In this document: piece by piece, positions 22,001 to 29,124 of the stretch
Numbering within the stretch: the stretch's first letter is position 1
Layout of the letters: every line of letters begins with the position of its first letter
Assembly (NCBI GenBank): GCA_903857265.1
Contig: CAIODZ010000043.1
Location: 1 to 32,342, forward strand
Length of the DNA: 32,342 nt
Origin: an uncultured Phycisphaerales bacterium
GTDB taxonomy: Bacteria > Planctomycetota > Phycisphaerae > Sedimentisphaerales > Anaerobacaceae
Direction: 5' to 3'
The notes under the pieces: generated by a model
Seen by the model: only the letters and a program-made list of their open reading frames with translations
The model's database searches: none
Told to the model about the DNA's origin: nothing
Program-made: the position numbers and the translations under genes

Positions 22001-24418
22001 TTAATCCTCGTCTCTAATTCTCATACCGTAGAATGAACGTGCGACGAAGAAGGCCGAGATGAGAAAGAAGACAACGGCCAGGGTGATGTTGACCTTCCTG
22101 CTCAAAACAAGTGCAAGCTCGATAGCCAGGACGCCGAACAGGGTGCTGAACTTGATGATGGGGTTCATCGACACCGAAGAGGTGTCCTTGAAGGGGTCGC
22201 CGACTGTGTCGCCGACAACTGTTGCGGCGTGCAGCGGGGTGCCCTTTTCCCTGAGGTCAACTTCGACGTATTTCTTGGCGTTATCCCATGCGCCGCCGGC
22301 GTTTGCCATAAAGATTGCCTGGTAGAGGCCGAACAACGCGATTGAAATCAGGTAGCCGATGAAGAAATACGGGTCAAGGCAGGCGAAGGCAAGCGTGCTG
22401 AAGAATATGACTAAGAACAGGTTTATCATACCCTTCTGTGCGAACTTGGTGCAAATCTCGACGACCTTGTTGCTGTCCTCGCTGGATGCCTTGGTCGCGC
22501 CTTCGAGCTTGATATTAGCTTTGATAAACTTCACGGCGTGATATGCGCCGGTGGATACGGCCTGCGTGGATGCAGCCGTGAACCAGTAGATGACCGCGCC
22601 GCCGGCCATCAGGCCGAGCAGGAACGGGGGGTGCAGAATCGAGAGGTTTGCCAGAAGCTCTGGCTTGAGGCCCTGGGTGAGAATAATGATGATTGAGAAA
22701 ATCATCGTGGTCGCACCGACGACTGCGGTTCCAATAAGGACGGGCTTGGCGGTCGCTTTAAAGGTGTTACCGGCTCCGTCTGCCTCTTCGAGAAATCTCT
22801 TGGCCTTGTCGAAATTCGGCTCAAATCCGAATTCCTTTTTGATGTCCGCCTTGATATTCGGAATGTTCTCAATCAGCGAAAGCTCATAGACGGATTGTGC
22901 GTTATCTGCGACTGGTCCGAATGAGTCAACGGCAATTGTTACAGGCCCCATACTGAGGAAGCCGAACGCCACAAGACCAAACGCGAAGACCGAAGGAGCA
23001 ATCATCATTACGTTTAAGCCGGTCGTGCTTACGCCATAGGCGATTGCCATTAAGCCCATGATGCTCAGGCCCATCCAGTATGCGCTGAAATTGCCGGTGC
23101 AGAAGCCCGCGAGAATGGTCAGCGGCGCCCCGCCCTTGCGTGAGGCGTTGACGATGTTCTGAACATAAGCCGATTTGACGGCTGTGAACATATTGACTAA
23201 TTCAGGAATTACTGCGCCGGCGATTGTGCCGCAGGTGATAATCGACGCGAATTTCCACCACATTGAGCCGTCGCCGAGATTCGGCAGGACCAGCCATGAA
23301 ACGAGGTAGGTCAGGCCGATTGAAACGAACGAGGTGAGCCAGACAAGGGACAGCAACGGCTTCTCGAAATCCATTTTGTCAACGTTTTCGAATCGGGCTT
23401 TTGCTATGGCGGCATTGAGCCAGTATGACCCGCTGCTTGCGAAAATCATTACAAGCCGCATAACGAAAATCCAGACAAGGAGCTGTACCTGAATAGCTGG
23501 CTCTTTGACGGCGAGCAGTATGAATGAAATCAGCGCGACGCCTGTAACGCCATAGGTCTCGAAACCGTCGGCGGTCGGGCCAACTGAGTCGCCCGCGTTA
23601 TCGCCCGTGCAGTCGGCTATGACGCCCGGGTTGCGTGCGTCGTCTTCCTTGATATTGAAGACGATTTTCATAAGGTCGGAGCCGATGTCGGCGATTTTGG
23701 TGAAGACGCCGCCCGCGATTCTAAGCACGGATGCGCCTAAGGATTCGCCGATGGCAAAACCGATAAAGCAGGAGCCCGCGTAGTTGGGGTTGATGAACAG
23801 AAGGATGCAGAGCATAACGAACAGCTCGATACTGATGAGCAGCATACCAATGCTCATACCGGATTTAAGCGGAATTTCGTAAACCGGGAATGGTTTGCCT
23901 TTCAAGCTTGCGAAGGCCGAGCGTGAATTGGCAAAGGTATTGATTCTCATTCCGAACCACGCGACGGTGTAACTGCCCGCGATACCTATCAAGCTGCATA
24001 CGAGGATTATAGCAACCGTGGCGTTTGGCATTTCACGCAGCAGGTGGAAATAGACCCATATAATTACTGCAACGAGAGCCCAGAGGACAATAATGAATTT
24101 GCCCTGTGTTAACAGGTATGTCTTGCAGGTGCCGTAGATAAGCTCAGAGATTTCGAGCATCGACTTATGCACCTTCATTTTCTTAATATGGGAGTACTGC
24201 ACCATGCCGAAGACCATACCGAAGGCGCATATCACCAATCCCCAGACCAGCAGGGATGCCCCGTCAATCCTGTCGCCGAAGAACTTGACTGACTTGAGGT
24301 CGGGCAATATCAGATCGGCTTCGCTGGCCATCGCCGCCGGCACGCCGCACAACAATGCGACCGCCGCTGCCAAAAACGCCCTCATTGGCGTTACAGCACT
24401 TTTCAACCGTGTTTCCAC
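22001..24418 (-). CDS. hppA: Membrane-bound ion-translocating pyrophosphatase
   Basis: 805 residues, about 16-17 membrane helices. It hydrolyses pyrophosphate to pump H+ or Na+, or may make pyrophosphate from the gradient. The catalytic block DIGSDLMKIVFNI is followed by EDDARNPGVIADCTGDNAGDS with the metal-binding aspartates, and GPTADGFETYGVT. This is the divergent version; the more common form reads DVGADLVGKVE. In AGNTFKATAK a lysine stands where potassium-dependent enzymes have alanine, so potassium-independent activity is inferred. The first 32 residues look like a signal sequence (FLAAAVALLCGVPAAMA). Start is GTG 24418, supported by AAGGAG 6 bases upstream. It converges on the hydrogenase operon, and both feed the same type of ion gradient. 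Confidence 0.93.
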   Translation of the reverse strand: METRLKSAVTPMRAFLAAAVALLCGVPAAMASEADLILPDLKSVKFFGDRIDGASLLVWGLVICAFGMVFGMVQYSHIKKMKVHKSMLEISELIYGTCKTYLLTQGKFIIVLWALVAVIIWVYFHLLREMPNATVAIILVCSLIGIAGSYTVAWFGMRINTFANSRSAFASLKGKPFPVYEIPLKSGMSIGMLLISIELFVMLCILLFINPNYAGSCFIGFAIGESLGASVLRIAGGVFTKIADIGSDLMKIVFNIKEDDARNPGVIADCTGDNAGDSVGPTADGFETYGVTGVALISFILLAVKEPAIQVQLLVWIFVMRLVMIFASSGSYWLNAAIAKARFENVDKMDFEKPLLSLVWLTSFVSIGLTYLVSWLVLPNLGDGSMWWKFASIITCGTIAGAVIPELVNMFTAVKSAYVQNIVNASRKGGAPLTILAGFCTGNFSAYWMGLSIMGLMAIAYGVSTTGLNVMMIAPSVFAFGLVAFGFLSMGPVTIAVDSFGPVADNAQSVYELSLIENIPNIKADIKKEFGFEPNFDKAKRFLEEADGAGNTFKATAKPVLIGTAVVGATTMIFSIIIILTQGLKPELLANLSILHPPFLLGLMAGGAVIYWFTAASTQAVSTGAYHAVKFIKANIKLEGATKASSEDSNKVVEICTKFAQKGMINLFLVIFFSTLAFACLDPYFFIGYLISIALFGLYQAIFMANAGGAWDNAKKYVEVDLREKGTPLHAATVVGDTVGDPFKDTSSVSMNPIIKFSTLFGVLAIELALVLSRKVNITLAVVFFLISAFFVARSFYGMRIRDED

Positions 24419-24424
24419 TGTGTT

Positions 24425-24430
24425 CTCCTT
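24425..24430 (-). promoter_or_regulatory. Shine-Dalgarno for the GTG start of hppA
   Basis: AAGGAG on the minus strand, 6 bases before GTG at 24418; there is no competing in-frame ATG with such a site. Confidence 0.8.
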
Positions 24431-24566
24431 AAAAATTCAGATAATAAGACGTTAAATCAGCGAACCAGAAACATAAAGCTAAGTAGTTTAACCGGAAAAT
24501 CAGCAAATGCAAGTATTTTGCTGACTTATAATAAAGTCGGCTAACAGTGCTGAAAAGCTTGATTTT

Positions 24567-24575
24567 TGGTATAAT
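24567..24575 (+). promoter_or_regulatory. Candidate extended -10 promoter of the permease gene
   Basis: TTTGGTATAATA contains TGG-TATAAT, an extended -10 with consensus hexamer at 24570-24575. No good -35 is seen. A related string (CTTGATT... TTTTGGTATtAT) precedes macA at 30456-30485. Confidence 0.4.
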
Positions 24576-24665
24576 ACGGTTTGGCGTCAGCCGAAATACC
24601 ATATGTTTAACGGTTTTTGCCAAGGGTTACGGCGACAAAGTTATAAAAAAGGAATTAAGTTAATA

Positions 24666-26042
24666 ATGCATTCGTTATATCGAACACTGCGAACGGCAAT
24701 ACGCTCTTTAAGACGGCATATTATGCGGTCGGCGCTGACCTGCTTAGGAATCGTCATCGGCATCGCTTCCGTCATCGCGATAATAGAAATCGGTCAGGGG
24801 ACAAATTACTCGATACAGCAGACAATCGCGGCGATTGGCGCCAACGTCATACAGATTGACCCGAGCAACGTTGTTATAGGCGGCGTAAGCACGGGGGCGG
24901 GAGGCAAGCCGTCGCTAAGCCCCGATGACTGTGACGCGATACTTCGCGAGTGCAGCGCGGTTCGCTGCGGCTCTCCGAGCGTCGATTGCCGGGCGCAGAT
25001 TGTTTACAGCAATCGCAACTGGTCGCCGATGAGGATATTGGGGACATCGCCTGATTACTTTGTGGTGCGCAACTGGACCAACCTGGCAGAAGGAGAGATG
25101 TTCACGGAGCACGACGTGGTAAGCGGAGCGAGGGTATGTTTGGTCGGACAGACGATTGTCAGGGAGCTTTTTAAAGACGGAAGCCCCATCGGCAAAGAGA
25201 TTCGCGTCAGAAATGTGGCGTTGAAGGTGATCGGGATTCTCAGCGCAAAAGGCGCGAATATGATGGGCAGTGACCAGGACGATTTTGTCGCCGCGCCGTG
25301 GACAACCATCAAATTCCAGTTGTCGGGCCAGCGGCAATCGCAACAAACTGCCTCAACGACCTCGTCGTCATCAACTACGCAAATAAAGGCATCCGGCCAA
25401 CTCTACCCGAACCAGCAGGTCCAGCTTTACCCGCAGAAATCAGCGATCCAGGCGGCAAACACGCCGCAAGCGGTTCGATTTAAGGACCTTGATGATATCT
25501 GGGTGTCGGCTACCTCGCAGGAAGAGATTCCACAGGCCATCCAGCAGATTACGGACTTACTGCGTGAACGTCACCATATTCAGCCAGGCGCACTCGATGA
25601 CTTTAGAATCCGCGACCTGACGGAAATTTCACAGACACTGGCCTCAACGCAGAAGACAATGATACATCTGTTGACATGCGTAGCGTTAATATCGCTGATA
25701 GTCGGCGGGGTCGGTATTATGAACATAATGCTGGCTTCGGTAACGGAGCGAACGAGAGAAATCGGTATCCGGATGGCGATAGGTGCGCGAGCCAGAGATA
25801 TTCTACGCCAGTTTCTGACTGAAGCGGTAATTCTTTGTCTTCTCGGCGGCGCGGCGGGCATACTGCTTGGCCGGGGAGCTTCAATCGCGATTACGATGTT
25901 TCTGAAATGGAAGACGCTTGCCTCGGTGCCTGCGATAGTGGTCGCATTTGTTGTCGCAGTAAGCATAGGAATCGTCTTCGGTTTTTACCCGGCGTGGAAG
26001 GCATCTCGTTTGGACCCGATTGAGGCATTACGTTACGAGTAG
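24666..26042 (+). CDS. MacB-type ABC transporter permease (FtsX-like)
   Basis: 459 residues from ATG 24666 (MHSLYRTLRTAIRSLRRHIM). An earlier in-frame ATG at 24603 would add a basic leader without family support. Layout of MacB permeases: helix 1 (ALTCLGIVIGIASVIAIIEIG), a large periplasmic domain of about 280 residues with a low-complexity insert of Q, S and T (near residues 215-240), then three helices with LIVGGVGIMNIMLASVTERTREIGIRMAIGAR, the FtsX hallmark and coupling helix. It has no ATPase domain. The matching MacA and ATPase genes start about 4.6 kb downstream. The likely role is export of a lipid, peptide or siderophore, or mechanotransmission; the substrate is unknown. Confidence 0.88.
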   Translation: MHSLYRTLRTAIRSLRRHIMRSALTCLGIVIGIASVIAIIEIGQGTNYSIQQTIAAIGANVIQIDPSNVVIGGVSTGAGGKPSLSPDDCDAILRECSAVRCGSPSVDCRAQIVYSNRNWSPMRILGTSPDYFVVRNWTNLAEGEMFTEHDVVSGARVCLVGQTIVRELFKDGSPIGKEIRVRNVALKVIGILSAKGANMMGSDQDDFVAAPWTTIKFQLSGQRQSQQTASTTSSSSTTQIKASGQLYPNQQVQLYPQKSAIQAANTPQAVRFKDLDDIWVSATSQEEIPQAIQQITDLLRERHHIQPGALDDFRIRDLTEISQTLASTQKTMIHLLTCVALISLIVGGVGIMNIMLASVTERTREIGIRMAIGARARDILRQFLTEAVILCLLGGAAGILLGRGASIAITMFLKWKTLASVPAIVVAFVVAVSIGIVFGFYPAWKASRLDPIEALRYE

Positions 26043-26149
26043 CGAGGGGCTAGAGAACTCAACAAACTAAAGGCCAGCAAACCAATTTGCTGCAAACGCC
26101 CGTAAGGTGCAAATATTCACATATTTATCAGCGATTAGATTCATCATGA

Positions 26150-26338
26150 CTCGTACTGTAAAAATATTCATCCCATCCATCAGACCGCTCTCCTGTATGA
26201 CTTCAAAAACCCACCAAATGCTCCCGACATAGGAATTATATCGCGGAACCAAAGGAAGGTTGACCAACTTCAACAAAATACGCTGCTTGTAAGGTCAAGT
26301 TTACCAAAAACTTAGCATCGGATTAGTTTTTATAGTAC
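26150..26338. mobile_element. MITE-like element, left copy
   Basis: About 189 bp, about 94% identical to 28231-28421 in the same orientation. The ends are inverted repeats: GTACTGTAAAAA at the left, and TTTTTATAGTAC at the right whose complement is GTACTATAAAAA (11 of 12 match). A minus-strand open frame of about 45 codons (from a TTG near 26276) is shared by both copies but has no known family. No transposase is encoded. Identity stops abruptly at both ends, as expected of a mobile unit. Confidence 0.7.
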
Positions 26339-26339
26339 A

Positions 26340-26381
26340 CCGTTAAGGAATAGGCTAAAATATGGTAGTATTTCTTAACGG
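26340..26381 (-). terminator. Possible weak terminator hairpin after the small-transporter genes
   Basis: CCGTTAAG (26340-26347) pairs with CTTAACGG (26374-26381) across a 26-base loop, immediately after the stop codon on the minus strand. The loop is long and there is no T-run, so termination is uncertain. Confidence 0.3.
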
Positions 26382-26382
26382 A

Positions 26383-26751
26383 TCAGCTTAATCCGACCAG
26401 TATTGTACCGCCGACAATCAGCACAACGCCCACCCATCGCCGCAGCCCAATCTGCTCTTTCAACAGCAGCCGGCAGAGTACCATTATGATTACTAGTTCC
26501 AAACTGCTGATGAGGTAGGCCATGCTGACATCCAATGTTTTCAACGCGAAGGTCCAGCAAAACCCCGCCACCACGAAGCACGCCACACCCAAACTGACCA
26601 ATTTGTATCGTTTCAGGGCCAGTTGCAGGATCTCAAAGGTCGTGTGGTTGTAACAGCCCAAATCCACCGATTGCTTGAATGCAACATGGCCCAGCCCCTC
26701 GGTAATGACCGATCCCAGAACCAACAGCAATCCAGGCAGGCGTTCTATCAT
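26383..26751 (-). CDS. Small four-helix transporter, ArnE/ArnF-like (EamA/SMR superfamily), partner 1
   Basis: 122 residues with four helices: residues about 5-25, 50-70, 72-92 and 100-120. The segment ALKTLDVSMAYLISSLELV followed by LLLKEQIGLRRWVGVVLIVGGTILVG is the half-EamA/SMR pattern with the conserved glutamate of the KE motif. ArnE and ArnF, which flip undecaprenyl-phosphate-aminoarabinose, have this size and act as a heterodimer. The start overlaps the stop of its partner (ATGA, 26748-26751), so the pair is translationally coupled. Substrate unknown; a lipid-linked sugar flippase or small-molecule exporter is inference. Confidence 0.75.
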   Translation of the reverse strand: MIERLPGLLLVLGSVITEGLGHVAFKQSVDLGCYNHTTFEILQLALKRYKLVSLGVACFVVAGFCWTFALKTLDVSMAYLISSLELVIIMVLCRLLLKEQIGLRRWVGVVLIVGGTILVGLS

Positions 26752-27218
26752 AGCATGGTTTCCGATGGTTGGCCTGGCGTTGCGTGAGGCGATGGCATAT
26801 GAGGAGCCCTCGTGTTATGATCGGTGTTGCTGATGAACCAGACCCCAACCAGGATCATGACAATGCCTACCATCCGCATCACGCCAACCTTCTCGCCGAA
26901 GAACATAACTGAGCAGGCAACCACCGAGACTAAACTCAAGGCGGTGATCGGTCGGGCGTAGCTGAGGTCAGCTTTGGCAAGCAGAAGAATCCAAAAAATG
27001 AATTGGACTCCAAAAATGCTCAACAGGAGGTAGAATATCGGTTGAACCGTCACTGTCCGCACTGTTTCCATGAAACCAGCTGATTCCGGCACGCCAAGGA
27101 CAACAGATTTCCACACCATTTGCGCCACCGTCTCCATCGCGATGGTAATGGTTATAATCAACCAAACCATACGTGGAAACTTCGCGATGTCCTTACCGGC
27201 TTGTGGGAGATGTTCCAT
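26748..27218 (-). CDS. Small four-helix transporter, ArnE/ArnF-like, partner 2
   Basis: 156 residues from ATG 27218 (MEHLPQAGKDIAKF), which has AGGAAA 6 bases upstream; a start at 27278 would add 20 unsupported residues. Four helices. The second half reads LLLAKADLSYARPITALSLV, then FFGEKVGVMRMVGIVMILVGVWFIS, the same half-EamA pattern as its partner, with the GEK glutamate. A hydrophilic tail of about 24 residues (THRAPHMPSPHATPGQ region) follows. First gene of the two-gene minus-strand unit, divergent from the GNAT-like gene. Confidence 0.75.
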   Translation of the reverse strand: MEHLPQAGKDIAKFPRMVWLIITITIAMETVAQMVWKSVVLGVPESAGFMETVRTVTVQPIFYLLLSIFGVQFIFWILLLAKADLSYARPITALSLVSVVACSVMFFGEKVGVMRMVGIVMILVGVWFISNTDHNTRAPHMPSPHATPGQPSETML

Positions 27219-27520
27219 CAGACATTTCCTATTTGACCGATATTTCTGATTTAATGCTTTTTCGACTTTCAACTCCACTGTAACAGCAAAACTTTCTTTG
27301 AATTGGAAGAATCTGATATTTTTTTATAGGCCTTGTGACCTTCCTCCATTTATTGTACCATTACATGTTAGAGTATCCAGCGTTAATTGGCTCTGTCACA
27401 ACAAACTCTGCCGTCTAAAATATAACCATGGATAAAAAACTATGCAAAAAGCTATAAACAAAGAACTATAAAATTCGTATTATATGGCTTGTTGAATTGA
27501 AGGAAAATATTAATAAAACT
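27219..27520. other. Divergent intergenic region inside the MITE-bounded cassette
   Basis: About 300 bp, A/T-rich. It should hold both promoters, but I could not pick a convincing -35/-10 pair on either strand. No gene or repeat seen. Confidence 0.5.
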
Positions 27521-28168
27521 ATGAGTACGCTTGGTATTGCCGTTGCCGGGGTTCAGGATGTTCTATCGTGGGGATGGAATGGCCAAATGCTGGTGGACGA
27601 ACTTATCCGACTCGACTACATGACGATTCCGGGTTTAGTTCTTAGACACGAAGGTGATATAGCTCAATGGGCGCCAGTTTTCATGAACCAACCTGACACT
27701 TGGCGTTTGTTAGTTAACAAACCGCGGAGCATTGTTGGTTACTGGCATTTTGCTCCGTTGCTTCCTGAAGATTATGCTGTTGCTAAACGCGGCAGATTAC
27801 TCGACAGCCAGATTACTATTGACAAAGTTCAATTTTTTGGCCCCCCCGGCTTTTATGATATTTACTTTTCACAGATATGTATGCATCCTTCGTTCAGGAA
27901 ACTGCGAAGCGTCCAGCTATTATTCAAAAGTATCTTTCAGCTTATTGATGACTTGTCCTGTCGGGGAATATTTATAAGAGAGATATGCGCCAACGCATAT
28001 ACTGATGTCGGACATGCTGTATGTCAGTATTTTCAACTTGAGTACTTGTGCAACCATTTGGAACATGGAGTGATATACGGGGGACCAATCCGTAATCTGG
28101 CAGAACACGCAATGGCAAAACACTTTTCTGACGCGAAACGGCGTTATGCGGAACAGGGCCTAATTTAG
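27521..28168 (+). CDS. GNAT-like acyltransferase, putative
   Basis: 215 residues from ATG 27521 (MSTLGIAVAGVQDVLSWGW); a TTG at 27497 is an alternative, and AAGGAA lies 15 bases upstream of the ATG. The centre looks like a GNAT fold: SIVGYWHFAPLLPEDYA (strand 4 region), YFSQICMHPSFRKLRSVQLLFKSIF (where a GNAT has its strand, V-xx-xxRxxG-x-G/A acetyl-CoA loop and helix) and GIFIREICANAYTDVGHAVCQYFQLEYL (strand, then the N-terminus-of-helix Asn/Tyr region). The pyrophosphate loop is poorly matched (RKLRSVQ instead of Q-x-x-G-x-G/A), so the cofactor is uncertain. It is paired with the small transporters inside the repeat-bounded cassette. Confidence 0.6.
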   Translation: MSTLGIAVAGVQDVLSWGWNGQMLVDELIRLDYMTIPGLVLRHEGDIAQWAPVFMNQPDTWRLLVNKPRSIVGYWHFAPLLPEDYAVAKRGRLLDSQITIDKVQFFGPPGFYDIYFSQICMHPSFRKLRSVQLLFKSIFQLIDDLSCRGIFIREICANAYTDVGHAVCQYFQLEYLCNHLEHGVIYGGPIRNLAEHAMAKHFSDAKRRYAEQGLI

Positions 28169-28230
28169 CTACCGCGAATACATGTCTTCAACAACAAAGG
28201 AATAATTTAACAAGATGCACTTTTCTTGTT

Positions 28231-28421
28231 CTCGTACTGTAAAAATTTTCATCCCATCCATCAGACCGCTCTCCTGTATGACTTCAAAAGCCCACCAAAC
28301 GCTCCCGACATAGAAATTATATCGCGGAACCAAAGGAAGGTTGACCAACTTCAACAAAATACGCTGCTTGTAGGATCAAGTTCACCAAAAACTTAGCATC
28401 AGATGAGTTTTTTAATAGTAC
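28231..28421. mobile_element. MITE-like element, right copy
   Basis: About 191 bp, same orientation as 26150-26338, with about 11 differences. Ends: GTACTGTAAAAA at the left and TTTTTTAATAGTAC at the right, forming a terminal inverted repeat with a 2-base insertion. The flanking sequence differs from the left copy, apart from CTC just before the left end. Confidence 0.7.
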
Positions 28422-28424
28422 GCC

Positions 28425-28454
28425 TTGACAAAACAATACGACTATGATTAGACT
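28425..28454 (+). promoter_or_regulatory. Candidate promoter of the lipoprotein gene
   Basis: Consensus TTGACA (28425-28430), 18-bp spacer, TAGACT (28449-28454). It begins 4 bp outside the right MITE copy. Transcription would start near 28461, giving a leader of about 95 bases. Confidence 0.4.
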
Positions 28455-28479
28455 CGTAGTGAAAGGAATCGCCATAACG

Positions 28480-28535
28480 GTTCCCAAAAGATACTTCCGC
28501 TGGATGAGCAGGTGGTCTGCCCACCTTACGGGAAC
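28480..28535 (+). promoter_or_regulatory. Nested stem-loop in the lipoprotein mRNA leader
   Basis: An outer stem GTTCCC (28480-28485) / GGGAAC (28530-28535) encloses a hairpin AGGTGG-TCTGC-CCACCT (28510-28526). It ends 6 bases before the Shine-Dalgarno, so it could affect translation. I match it to no known riboswitch. Confidence 0.35.
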
Positions 28536-28555
28536 AGTTGGAAAGGAGATTTGCT

Positions 28556-28897
28556 ATGAAAAGGACATTGTATTTTGCAACACTATTGGCCCTGACCTTC
28601 ATTCTCGGCTGCGCATGTTGTACGAAGTCTAAATGTGCGACAAAGAAAGAGAAGGAGATTCCCGTTTCGCAGGTTCCCAAGGCAGCGATGGAAGCCGCAC
28701 AAAACGCCGCTAAAGGCGTTAACCTGACGGAAGCCGAGGTAGAAGAGGAAAAAGGCCAGACGGTATATACGCTGGAAGGCAAGGCGGACGGAAAAGATTA
28801 CAAAATTGAAGTTACCGCCGATGGCAAGGTACTTGAGGTAAAACAGGAGGCCGAAGATAACGACAAACACCACGAGAAGTCCAAAGAAAAGAAATAA
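28556..28897 (+). CDS. Small lipoprotein with PepSY-like domain
   Basis: 113 residues from ATG 28556, fixed by AAAGGAG (28542-28548) 7 bases upstream. A lipoprotein signal peptide ends in a lipobox, TFILGC, so the mature protein is acylated on Cys19 and membrane-attached, facing the periplasm. A charged region with pairs of K and E follows, then GQTVYTLEGKADGKDYKIEV and TADGKVLEVKQE, the pattern of a PepSY-type domain, which in other proteins restrains peptidases or senses ligands. The tail is very lysine- and glutamate-rich (KHHEKSKEKK). Monocistronic, with its own likely promoter and terminator. Specific function unknown. Confidence 0.8.
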   Translation: MKRTLYFATLLALTFILGCACCTKSKCATKKEKEIPVSQVPKAAMEAAQNAAKGVNLTEAEVEEEKGQTVYTLEGKADGKDYKIEVTADGKVLEVKQEAEDNDKHHEKSKEKK

Positions 28898-28926
28898 CGC
28901 TTGTGTGCCTAATAACCTGTATCACA

Positions 28927-28957
28927 AAATGGGCAGCTTTTTCCAAGCTGCCCATTT
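28927..28957. terminator. Terminator hairpin after the lipoprotein gene
   Basis: Perfect 13-bp stem AAATGGGCAGCTT / AAGCTGCCCATTT with loop TTTCC. T-runs on either side are short, so it may act in both directions for the convergent lipoprotein and epimerase genes. Confidence 0.7.
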
Positions 28958-28990
28958 GATTATCGTATCAGACAAAACGGCGTACGTCGT

Positions 28991-29028
28991 CAGCCAAAAT
29001 GAGACAGTAGAGAGGTCTATTTTGGTTG
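28991..29028. repeat. Inverted repeat CAGCCAAAAT / ATTTTGGTTG
   Basis: A 10-bp stem (one G-T pair) around an 18-base loop, in the intergenic region before the epimerase stop codon. No gene-end T-run; could be a leftover transposon end. Confidence 0.35.
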
Positions 29029-29124
29029 ATGGTTTTGGCCCACTGTTACGGTTAGCTTTGAATTAAACTCTTTTCTGTTTTCAATAGTTTTTGCTTTTAG
29101 CTTTGCCCTGTGTTACGAGTAACC

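Noticed and set aside
26067..26276. Minus-strand small gene in the left MITE-like copy
   Set aside because: TTG start with no ribosome site; the C-terminal half runs into unrelated flanking DNA and differs from the other copy. Better explained as part of the element.
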